Source: Zarea fungicola (lineage: Eukaryota; Ascomycota; Sordariomycetes; Hypocreales; Cordycipitaceae). Taken from it: 64,000 nucleotides of DNA. The notes beneath the pieces were generated by a model that was given only the letters and a program-made list of their open reading frames with translations, was not told the DNA's origin and did no database searches. The DNA is taken from positions 310,001 through 374,000 of the forward strand of contig FWCC01000124.1 of the NCBI GenBank assembly GCA_900169235.1, given 5' to 3'. Shown one piece after another: positions 45,666-54,876 of this stretch (its first letter is position 1; every line of letters starts with the position of its first letter). The translations under genes and the position numbers were made by a program.

Positions 45666-46434
45666 TTAACCGTAAACCAGCTTGAAAAGATCGTTGAAGA
45701 CAAAGTACTGGCCGGCAGGGTCACGCGCAAGCTGGAAAGACTGTGTGTAGTTCATGGGGCGCTGCTCCTCATCAACCTGCAGTGGAGGTTTTGTCAGTAA
45801 GTAGACTTGGGAATGGAAAAACGACAGCTAGGCAGATTCAACTTACAAGAAGCTGGCCGGTGACAAGGATGACAATGCTGCCCTCGGCCATACCGGGCTG
45901 GGCATCGAGTGTAGAAACCTGGTGCTTGACCTTCTGGAAAGGGAGGGACTGTGCGGGAGACTTGTTAGATATTGGGACGGAAAGATATGGCACAACATGG
46001 AAAACGTACGACAAGCTTCTCGGTGATGTTGTTGGCACCAAGAACAGAAGCAGACTCGAAAGTCAGCATAGACTGGTCACGCTACAGACCCGGGAAATGA
46101 GCACTGAATGTTAGTATAAGAAACGAGAGCCGCCCAGCGTTTAAACTGGTGCGTGAGAGGACGTAAATAAGGTAGCTCACGTAGAGGGAGGCCAGGCTCT
46201 TGCGGTCAGCATCGAACTGGTTGTAGTAGAATTCAATGAATTGCTCTATTTTGAGTATTTCGTTAGATCTTTGCCTCTGTCGCGCGGAGGGGTTCGGTAT
46301 TAGGTAGCGGGAACGTACTAGCAACATCCTCGTAATCTGCCCGCCATTTCTTGGTTAGCAAATCTGCAGTTGTCTCATTTGCGACGTAGTAGGCGGGTAA
46401 AAAAGCAGCGGGGACATGACATACTGCCGGCCAT
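45666..46434 (-). CDS. NTF2: Nuclear transport factor 2
   Basis: Carries Ran-GDP into the nucleus. It is broken into six exons: 46434-46425, 46336-46319, 46245-46181, 46081-46010, 45948-45847 and 45776-45666, totalling 125 aa, exactly the family length. The first two coding exons have only 10 and 18 nt; joining gives MAGNYEDVAKQFIEFYYNQF, the standard N-terminus. Later joins give LASLYRDQSMLTFESASVL, EKLVSLPFQKVKHQV and GQLLVDEEQRPMNYTQSF, and the end is FNDLFKLVYG. Each donor fits GTRNGY (GTATGT, GTACGT, GTGAGC, GTACGT, GTAAGT). Because exons are so short, no single open frame shows the gene. The promoter lies in the region to the right. Confidence 0.95.
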
Positions 46435-47416
46435 CTTGACGGTATTGTTCGGCACTGAATCGACAAAAAGGTCTGAGTTGGTGCAAACGCGAGAAATGAG
46501 TCGCAAACGATAGGGATGGGAAGAGGGAAAAGCAAATGGCTCCGAGCCTCTGGCTAGTTCGGGTTTGTCGCAATAGCGGGTGCCCAAAACAATTGCTGTG
46601 ATGTGGATGGTGGGGTTGCAGCCATGGAGAAGAGAAGAGGGGCACACAGTGCAGAGCTTGAGGATATTTGCACTAAAATTTTAGAGGAGGGGTCAAGCAG
46701 CAATGTCGCACAGGCTGACAAGGTACACTGACAAGCTCGCTGCGGGAAATTAATGCCTGCCAGAGGGGTTTGGCTTACAGTGGGCGCAGCTACCAGGATA
46801 CTAACTATGACCCGCTGCGGTCACAGGTACCAGTTAACTTTGCTCTTCAAAGGGCAGCAGCACCAGCTTACAGGTACCTTTCTCCTGGCTCCAAGTACCA
46901 AAGCTGGACAGCTCCGTTATGGGGGTTATGCAACTGTCGAGGAGCAGGCATCGAGGCACCATAAAATATTTCGACGAATACTTTCAACACCTTCTCTCCA
47001 AGCCAAACCACACAAAGGCCCTCCCATTGTGGCCTTTCATATCATTGTCCCAACACCATTCCGTGCCGCAGCTGCGATTGATTCACTAGTCATACCTCAA
47101 AGAATGTGGCTACCCAGTATCTCTCAGTGGCTATTTTGCATTTGCACTCCCGTCCAGCTTTTGGTAGGTTCTCTCCCCCGGCGCATGCCAGAGTGTAGTA
47201 GGCAAGTTTCCTTGCTGCCCTGCCTTCACATTTCATGATGACAGAAACTATCCATTAAGAACGGCCAACTGAATCTTAATGTTGATACCACTTGAGTCTG
47301 ACTTGAAAATCAATTTACCTCGTTTTTATCTCGACAATATTTACTGGCCGAAGGCTAACATGCAAAAGATTTTTTAGAATCCGAATCAACTCTCCGGTAG
47401 AGACGGCACTCGCACT
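46435..47416. other. Intergenic, NTF2 promoter
   Basis: About 980 bp between the NTF2 start and the stop of the next minus-strand gene. GGTACC/AAGTACC words cluster at 46826-46905. A plus-strand frame of 161 codons (46753-47238) has no family resemblance or plausible splice pattern and is not called. Confidence 0.5.
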
Positions 47417-49225
47417 CTATTTGGTCCTCGTAAATACGACAATGCCATCACCGGCATCTTGTAATGATGGCGCCGTGTCGATACGCATGGTCGCTGGCTC
47501 ACCGGTTTCCCCTGCCACGAACTGTACAGTGCAATACGTGTCGCGGTACGGGCTATGTCCCTCGGATGCAATGTTCAGAAGCCAGTAGTCACCCGTGATG
47601 TGCTCCAAGATGAATGTGTGCTTGTATGAGGCGTGTGGTCGCGGCCCAACCAAGATTGTCTTGCTGATGTCCTCTGGATCATGCGCTGCCGTAAATGTGA
47701 CCTCGCCCCAGCCTGCGTGCTTGTAGTTGCCGACTAGCTGGCTGATACTAAAGGTTGAAGGCGGGCGTGTATTTGGTCGATCAGGGAAGAGCATGTCGAT
47801 TGCCGCTTGCTTGGTTGGCAGCTTGTTCTTGCTCCTCATCGATCTGGCACCACAGAAGTTGATTAGCAAGTGATTCAAGCAAGATGCTAGGTTCCAGTGT
47901 CCACTCTAAGGGAAACATACCTTGCTCTAATGCCAATTCTTTGCGCCACCGGAATACCCAGCTTGTCTTCTATAAGTCGATATACGACATCCAGCTCCGC
48001 CCAGTTGGACGACGTAGCCGTATTTCCAAAAGCAACTACACCAAACTTGACCTCTGGCAGCCAAAAGACTTCCGCACCGTACGCGTGCATGCCTCCCGAG
48101 TGATGGAACACAGCCTGCCCATGAATTGTTGAGCGGAACCAGCCAAGCCCGTATACCGTCACCTCCATGCCGTCTTCTTCTGTGTCCTCTGTCGATGCAA
48201 ACATTCTCGGTTTCCGAATATCACGATGCGTCTCTTCAGACAGCGGGCCGCTCTTATTCAGCAGGCACCGCACCCACTTTGCATAGTCCTTTACGTTGGA
48301 GATGACTGCACCCGCCGCACCCGTCTCCGTCACCCCCATGTAGTCGATGGCCGTGTACTGCCCCGTGCCCTCATCCCACGCATACCCGCCCGCAAAGTGC
48401 TCCGGCGCATGCAGGGCATCCTCCGTGTCAAAGTGCGTCGAGTCCATGCCCAGCGGCACCCATAGATACTCGCGCAGCGCCTCGCCCAGCCACCGGCCCG
48501 TCACCGTCTCCAGGACGTGGCCGAGGGTGATGTACATGAAGTTGCAGTACGCGAACCGGGCGCGGGGCTCGGCCAGCATGTTGAGGTGCCGCAGGTTGCG
48601 GACGAGGTCGCGCGGCCGCATCTGCCTCCCGCCGCGGGTGCGCTGCCGGGCCATGTCGTGCCGGCCCTGGCCGCTGCGGTGGCCCGCGGCGTCGTTGAGC
48701 GTGACGTGGGCCGTCGCCCACTCGTCCTGCAGGACGAAGTCGTCGCGGATGATGGAGGATACGGGCGTCTCCCAGCCGTGCGGGAGTTGGGCGGTGTGGT
48801 TGCCGGAGTGGATGAGGTGCGCCAGAAGCGCCGCGGCCTGCGCCTTTGTCGTAGACGCGCCGTACCAGAGGGTGTCGGCCGTTGCGCGCACATCGGGCAG
48901 AGTTGCGTATCCATAACCCTGATCGCGCGTTTTTGGTGTGGTTAGCAAAAGTTGAATGAATGACACATGGAGTGGTGGTGGTGAATGGGAAAGGGCTTCA
49001 TCTTACCTCCGTGTATATGTCGTCGCCGTCAATTACACCCACCGACATGCCAGGGACGTGCCACACGTCCAGAGACTCATGTACAAATTTAGAAATCTCC
49101 TCATTCAGAGGATTCCTAGACCTACCATGGTTCCCTGTAACTGGTTTCTGGCTGTCGCTGTTGGCTTGGGCTACTTGCGCAGCAAAGACAGCAAGCGACA
49201 AAATAGCAGCTCGAAATGACGCCAT
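47417..49225 (-). CDS. Secreted beta-lactamase-fold serine hydrolase
   Basis: Exons 49225-49007, 48918-47921 and 47843-47417 give 547 aa. The N-terminus MASFRAAILSLAVFAAQVAQ is a likely signal peptide, so the protein should be secreted; an in-frame ATG 19 codons upstream would bury it. The class C/penicillin-binding-protein fold shows VWHVPGMSVGVIDGDD at the start, the nucleophile motif S-x-x-K in YGASTTKAQAA, the Tyr-x-Asn motif in FAYCNFMYITLGHVLE, and HHSGG near the end as the third motif. A C-terminal beta-rich domain (SQLVGNYKHAGWGEVTF) follows, as in fungal relatives. All catalytic motifs are present. The substrate is unknown: esterase, peptidase or lactonase activities occur in this family, and it should not be read as drug resistance. 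No accessory neighbours suggest a cluster. Confidence 0.88.
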
Positions 49226-50024
49226 TCTTTTGGCTTTTGCTAACCGTCCGTTAGTGGCCAAGATTTCACCACCCCTCCTCAATATACAGGTTATAAGTAA
49301 TAGGAAAGTGGCCGTTGACTTTACTGTGTAAAGTATACTGCAAGTTTGATGAGCAAACAGCGGAGATGTTCAAGTCAGGATGGCTCAACAAGCGGGGAGA
49401 GCTTCGCCAGCCCGGCTATTCTAAGTACCCACTGAATGAGGCTGTCACGCAATGCGCGTAGCACTATACAATGTCATAACGACTCAAATTTGAGACACAA
49501 GAGATACGGGAACCGGTATGTACTCATATGGCATTGATCATGTTAGGCATATTGATATAGACGATAGAGCTACCTCGTCAACTGTGTCGCTTCGACCTCC
49601 ATTCGCTCACCATCCTGTCTCGCAAACATCCAAATCACTTGCAACACCGCTGCTTCCAACCTTACAGATAAGCCAATAGAGAGTATATAAAGAGCAATAA
49701 AGTTTTCTGGGCGAGCAGAAGCAGTCCCGCTCCGCTTCAGCCACATGTTACAGCTATCCGTTCCATATGCGTCATTTCTCATGGTCCATAGAGACGAGGG
49801 GCTTCTTGAGCAAAGCAACAAGGTCCCGAAATAATACTGGCATGACTGGGCTCATGCCCTAGAAAAATGGGTTCCGCCATTTAATCCCAACAACGGCTAT
49901 TCTGGCGTTGTTTGATTCTGACGTTTGATTTTCGTTTTCTTTTCAAGTCAGTGGCGTTATTGACCAGATTTAGTCCAAAAATGATGACAAGTGTGGAAAA
50001 TACCCGTCATCAAGATGCCATGCG
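49226..50024. other. Intergenic, hydrolase promoter
   Basis: About 800 bp holding the promoter of the hydrolase and the 3' flank of the next minus-strand gene. I see no gene or clear regulatory motif. Confidence 0.55.
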
Positions 50025-51861
50025 CTACAACTCTTCCTCTTCCTCCTTCCTCATTTTCGTCTCCGCGGGCACAGAGCTCGGCGCCGATGTAGACATGACA
50101 GAACCAAGGGCGGCACTGATGCTCTGGATATTTGTGTACTTGGAATCTCCGAGGATACCTTGGTCAACGCTTGCCCGTGCCTTCTTTAGGGGACTTCCCA
50201 CAGTTGCGTCTGCCGTGATATTTTCAATCGAGTGAGATCCGGCCGAGGGCGTGGGAATAGGCTGAACGGAACTGGAGCCAAGTTCGCCTGGTGTATCGGC
50301 ATTTGATCCAACAGGCGGCGTGCTGGGCGTTGAATTTGCGTCTGGATCAGTTGAGTGTGCTCTCTTAAGCTGTTTGTTTCAATTAGACTTCTGGATCATC
50401 ATCATCAATATGTGGGTGTTGTTGCGAGTACTTACGCGAATACGGTTCACTCCATCAGCTAATTCACCCTGTGATTTCACGTCCTCGGGGGCAAGGTTTC
50501 GCTCTCCATCCTTTTCATTGTCGTCCCCCTGGTCCATGTTTACAATGCCGTCGCTGTCGTCTTCATCGTCATCACTGTCGTCGGCAATATTTCCGTTACT
50601 CTTCTTGCGAGCTTTGCGTCGTCTGGAGGCTTCTGAGGCCTGATCGCGGAAGGCTGAGAAGCCAACAGTTCCACCAGACTTGAGCGGACCGAGATTGGAA
50701 AAGTCCAGTTGGCCAGATCGTCGTTTGGCAGATCCGGGTGGTGCATGTGAGCTCTTGGACGACTGCAGCACACCAATCTTTTGTAGTTGGCCTAGCCAGT
50801 CCATGTTAGTTGTGCAGTACAGGATTGGGAGTAGGTGGGTACATACGGTCACCTCGGTAGAAAAACGTAAAGACAGCGAATGGCTTATCAGGGCCGTCGA
50901 TTCCCGTCACCGTCTGGGTGCTAATCGTTTTGGGATCGAGAGTCTTGGGCTTGGCAAAGCTGGTGGTGTGCTCGACATCTGCGTCTACACCACTCTTTTC
51001 GGTATTGCCGTCCTCGTCGCCGTCGTGGGCGTCAAACTGGGGCGAGTATTCGCCCTTTTTAATTTCTCCAGAGGCGAGGACTCGGAACATGGCAACCTTG
51101 ATCTGTCCAGTGGCCTCGGGCGGCTCGTCGTCGTCGGACAGAGAATCCGAGTCGTCGTACACAGCTTCAATGGGGGCATCATCTTCGGCACCGTAGCGGA
51201 GTGTGCCTCGTCTCTTTCCGTTGCCATCGTTTCCCTCCAGGGTCATGCTCTGGCGCTGGCGGCGCCGTTGAAACTTTTGCCGACGCTTCTCGAGCTTCTC
51301 GGCGGCGTCGTGGCCCTGTAGGTCCAGGCCATTAAGCCAGCGCTCCAGGCCAACTTCCCGGAAGAGAAACTCTCGCTCGGCAAGGCCACCGCCCTCGGAA
51401 TCAGGGACCTGGACCCATCTGCTATTGACCCAGGTTTCCTCGCCGGGCCGGAGCAGTGTGGCCACCTCCTCTTTAGCCCTGCCATCAAAGTAAATGTATG
51501 CGGCAATCGTTTCGTTTTCGGAGTTGGTCATGGCAATGTAGGGGCTGACCAAGCCCTGGAATTTGCCGCGCTCAGCCTGGGAGCCAGGGTGAAGGCCACC
51601 GACGAACTGGGGCTTTGGGTACGGATTGGCCTCGGTGGGCTTGGGCGCCGAATAGGGAATTGGCAGGCCCGGAGTGAGAAGGGTTATCGAAATGGCAAAT
51701 TTGGCGGGCTCGGGCTTGCTAAGATCGTCACCGACAGAGGGCTGCGGAACGGGTATGTAGGTGCTGATGCGTGACAACCTGGACTGCTTCTGCATGCCAT
51801 ATTCCGGCAGCGGGGTCCCGTTGGCGTGAACGCTCACCGCAATGCCCTTGAAGCAGGGCAT
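50025..51861 (-). CDS. Conserved ascomycete protein of the DUF7918 type
   Basis: Exons 51861-50847, 50791-50436 and 50369-50025 give 571 aa; the first join restores FFYRGDRQLQKIGVL. The N-terminal domain (about 1-200) has the block GIAVSVHANGTPLPEYG, IAAYIYFDGRAKEEVATLL and FLFREVGLERWLNGLD. After a basic stretch comes EATGQIKVAMFRVLASGEIK, then TISTQTVTGIDGPDKPFAVF, which completes the domain. The C-terminal part is disordered, with acidic Asp/Glu runs, an RRRKARKK cluster that may act as nuclear signal, and an ending in five Glu and a Leu. I recognise the domain from memory as the one now named DUF7918; no function is known. The start at MPCFKGIAV is likely, but an upstream exon ending before VVAYDAK cannot be excluded. 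Confidence 0.8.
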
Positions 51862-53122
51862 CTTGGCGTCGTAGGCTACAACCTGAGGAGAGATATGAGG
51901 AGCTGTGCGCGAGAGTCAGATTGGCTGGGGGGCGTGTTGCAGGGCTGCAAGTTGAAGCTGAGCAAAAGCAAAGGAGTTGCAAGGCGGCTGCTTGAGCGCC
52001 CGTTGTTGTTCGTAGTGGTTGGGGAAGGGCGGTGGGGGGGCGAGTTGCGTGGTGTGCGAGGTACCGCCGAAAAACGCAGGTATTTTCGGTACCAGAGCAG
52101 TGCGGAGCCACGGGACGGAAGCAAGCTTCACCTAGGCTCTTGGGCCTTGAAATTTGTGGGTAGCGGTTTGGACTCGTAAAACAAAATGTTTGTTTATATG
52201 ATTTGTAGTATTTGCTTTTTCATGCCACTTGTTGTGAGTCTATAAATCTGTGCATAGCAGAAAATAGTGGTGATTATATACCATCAAGTAGTACTACCAG
52301 TAGTACTTGATACTGCTGTACCGAGTAACTATTAGTAGTATTTAATACTGGGAAAGGTAGGTACTGATTGGACTACCCTCATGTGACGTGGGGAAATGAT
52401 AAATAACCGGTGAGCTACCGCCTGCCGCCAGCGTACGGGAGTACCGTGTGCTATAATAAATGATACCAGCACAAGAGAAAATTTTCAGGTGACAGGGGTG
52501 GGCGACACTTTGCGGGCTAGTCTAGAATCACGAGGGTCGAGCTGGTAGCCTCGCTGAATTCAGATGGCTGGGAGATGACTCCAGAGCAAAATTCGACAAG
52601 TTTGCTCGCTCGGTCCAGTCTGCGAGCTACAAGGTGGGATCGGGGTGGCGGGCAGAAATGCCAATCCCTCGCGCGGCAGAGCGGGAAGCGCCCCCACCAA
52701 CTAAGAAAAGGAACCAGGAGGCTCGTCTCGTCACTACCTAACCCAAGCAAGCTAGCAGCTTCGGCCTCACATTTAATTACCTAATGTCACTGCCAACCGT
52801 CAAGGCAAAGGGGAAGACAGGACTACAAGTCGGCATCTTCTCTAGAAAACTATATCCTTTGCGTGTTCTTTATTTACAAACGGAATTTAAACATGGGCCA
52901 ACAAACACAAACTTGGCCCCACTGCCCTTGGCAAACAAATGTTCATTTCCAGTCCCAGATCTCATTAAATAGGTGATGTCGCTGCCGAGCGGCGAGCAAT
53001 GCATCCACTGCCATCATCACATTAAAAGGGTATCAAATCACTACGCTCACGTCGGCCATTATATATCAATACTAGTCTTGTCACACGCCATGTCTCTTGC
53101 TTGCGGCACATTGCCCATCGTC
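51862..53122. other. Intergenic, DUF7918 gene promoter and seipin 3' flank
   Basis: About 1.26 kb. Near 52260-52380 it contains TAC/GTA-rich palindromic sequence including the hairpin noted separately. No gene is supported; frames of 60-80 codons at 52517-52972 resemble nothing known. Confidence 0.55.
52283..52311. repeat. Hairpin-forming inverted repeat with nested arms
   Basis: Outer arms ATCAAGTA (52283-52290) and TACTTGAT (52304-52311) and inner arms GTACTAC (52291-52297) and GTAGTAC (52300-52306) overlap, so the DNA can pair in two registers. It lies about 420 bp upstream of the DUF7918-type gene. Confidence 0.6.
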
Positions 53123-54490
53123 TTATGCAATGCCGTGTAACGAGCGCCGACGTACGTTCTCCGTTCCCTCTTTACTGTAGCTTGAGCCTTTGCCAGACAC
53201 GGCTTGGCGTCTCCGGTCCTGCTCTTCAAAGTTGTCCTCATCGTCAGCCTCAATCTCGGCGGCTGGGATATCCGCTAGAGACCGCTCCGGTGTCTCTTCT
53301 ACCTTGGGTACAGCTTCTCGCTTGATCAAGCCAGATCTGCCATGTCTTTGGTGGCGTTCTGGCCTTGTCTCGTCGCCATCATCATCATCATCGTCATCGT
53401 AATTGCCAGACTCGTTGTCGTGATCTAGATCATCACCCGAGTCTGTTTCATCCGCCTCTGCTGATCCTTTGATGCGCCGCTTGCCTGGATTGACAGGCAT
53501 CGACGTGTATGAGCTCCAAACTGACCAGGCTGCGCTCATGAACAAGACTTCAAAGAACCAAAATAAGAGAGTAAATACAGTGTACGTGAGTAGACGGTGG
53601 TTGACCATCAACCATCGCAGCCCCCGAAGCTGAGCGGTAAACGTCAATTGTGTGTTGTAGATTTGAATGTCCTGCCCTGCTTCGACTTCAATGTACGCAG
53701 CCGCCGGCTTCATGGAGTCTCTGTCAAAAGAAACACGTTCCGCCAGCCTGAGCGTCATTGTATGTCGCTGGGAATTGGACGACAGTACGTGGTAGGCCAT
53801 GAACAGGATCCGAGACGTAAGTGACACGACCGGGTCCACATATGGCACCAGTGCCGGCCGGCGGGAGCTGAATAGTACTTTGTTTACGCCAAATCCCATG
53901 TGGCTCCTGGCAAACTCGTCGGCTCGGGCAGCAACCGAAGTCTGGTCACGCGAATCCAGTAGGTGTAGGCTGACCATGAAGTTGCCGCGGTCGAGGTTCG
54001 CCGGCGATCGGGGCATTGTAAATGTGACGGAGACGTCATAATCTTGCAGGGTTTTCATTCGTGATGTGGTCAAGGGAGCTACGCCGTACGGGTTCGCGCT
54101 CGATCTGTTTGTGCCCCTCAACGTCAGCTTTGGGCTAATAGCTGCTTCCTTGGCCGGACACCCAGGACGGAGGGACCTTACCCATATTGGAGGTGTACAG
54201 GTGTTGTTACGACTTGGTGTGGAAGATATGCCTGAAAAAAGAGCGCAGACGATATCGCAGCGAGCCCGAGAAGCGTGCCGATTCCCGATACCAGGAGAAT
54301 CGCATTCACGGCCGCCCGTTGCATGGGCTTGGATGTGAGCGTCCTGATGGCTTCGCGCAATGTCTCCTGTCGCCGCGTGAGCTTTTGTGCCGATAATTAT
54401 CCCCACAGCTTCCGTGCTGTGAGTAGAGGCATACGAACCATTTTTAGGCCTGCTTTCCGCTGCACATCTTACGATCAAAGATGTAAACAA
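53123..54490 (-). CDS. Seipin (lipid-droplet assembly protein)
   Basis: Endoplasmic-reticulum protein at lipid-droplet contact sites. The main part is 54104-53123, joined by a 77-bp intron (GTAAGG donor) to 54182 upstream, restoring VHLQYGSSANPYGVAPL. The first membrane helix is ILLVSGIGTLLGLAAISSAL, the luminal domain includes DYDVSVTFTMPRSPANLDRG and GNFMVSLHLLDS, and the second helix is TVFTLLFWFFEVLFMSA. A long acidic, then basic, disordered tail follows; fungal seipins often carry such tails. The 5' end is uncertain. My preferred model has a tiny first exon 54490-54473 (MFTSLI) and an intron to 54381, giving 399 aa and keeping LREAIRTLTSKPMQRA before the helix. The alternative is the ATG at 54324. 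Topology and motifs make the identity firm. Confidence 0.88.
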   Translation of the reverse strand: MFTSLIVRCAAESRPKNGSYASTHSTEAVGIIIGTKAHAATGDIARSHQDAHIQAHATGGRECDSPGIGNRHASRARCDIVCALFSGISSTPSRNNTCTPPIWVRSLRPGCPAKEAAISPKLTLRGTNRSSANPYGVAPLTTSRMKTLQDYDVSVTFTMPRSPANLDRGNFMVSLHLLDSRDQTSVAARADEFARSHMGFGVNKVLFSSRRPALVPYVDPVVSLTSRILFMAYHVLSSNSQRHTMTLRLAERVSFDRDSMKPAAAYIEVEAGQDIQIYNTQLTFTAQLRGLRWLMVNHRLLTYTVFTLLFWFFEVLFMSAAWSVWSSYTSMPVNPGKRRIKGSAEADETDSGDDLDHDNESGNYDDDDDDDGDETRPERHQRHGRSGLIKREAVPKVEETPERSLADIPAAEIEADDEDNFEEQDRRRQAVSGKGSSYSKEGTENVRRRSLHGIA

Positions 54491-54876
54491 GAAAATTCGG
54501 CGCTTGGCAAGCTGGCATTTGATCCCAAGCTACGACCCGCTAACAGGCTAGTTAGTGTGTCACATGTGACGACACCACCACCACCAACAACTCGCCTAAT
54601 ACTGTCTAGCATGCACTCAATAATTTAGCAAGGAGAAAATCGGTAAAAACAAATTGTACGGTTTAAATTTCATAATAATGGGAGCCATTACCGCGCAAGG
54701 CATATACGACATGCTATTCCTAAGAACCACGGACCTTCAACACACAAAAAATGGGACATATGTATGTACAAAATAACAAGCCTGTCCAGTCCTCCACATC
54801 GCATGCATAGCCATTCAATCTTGATAACATACCATATACAAAGTAAAAAAGAACAAATAACTTCTAAATAAGCAGC
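54491..54876. other. Intergenic, seipin promoter and F-BAR gene 3' flank
   Basis: 386 bp with an AT-rich middle (54640-54780). Nothing else is recognised. It also contains the seipin promoter if the start at 54490 is right. Confidence 0.5.

Noticed and set aside
46753..47238. Plus-strand open frame of 161 codons
   Set aside because: Low similarity to any protein type, made of GGTACC-type intergenic words, and no plausible splice sites; most likely chance.
47417..49225. Antibiotic-resistance beta-lactamase
   Set aside because: The fold and S-x-x-K motif match, but fungal members of this family are secreted hydrolases of varied substrate; nothing points to drug resistance.
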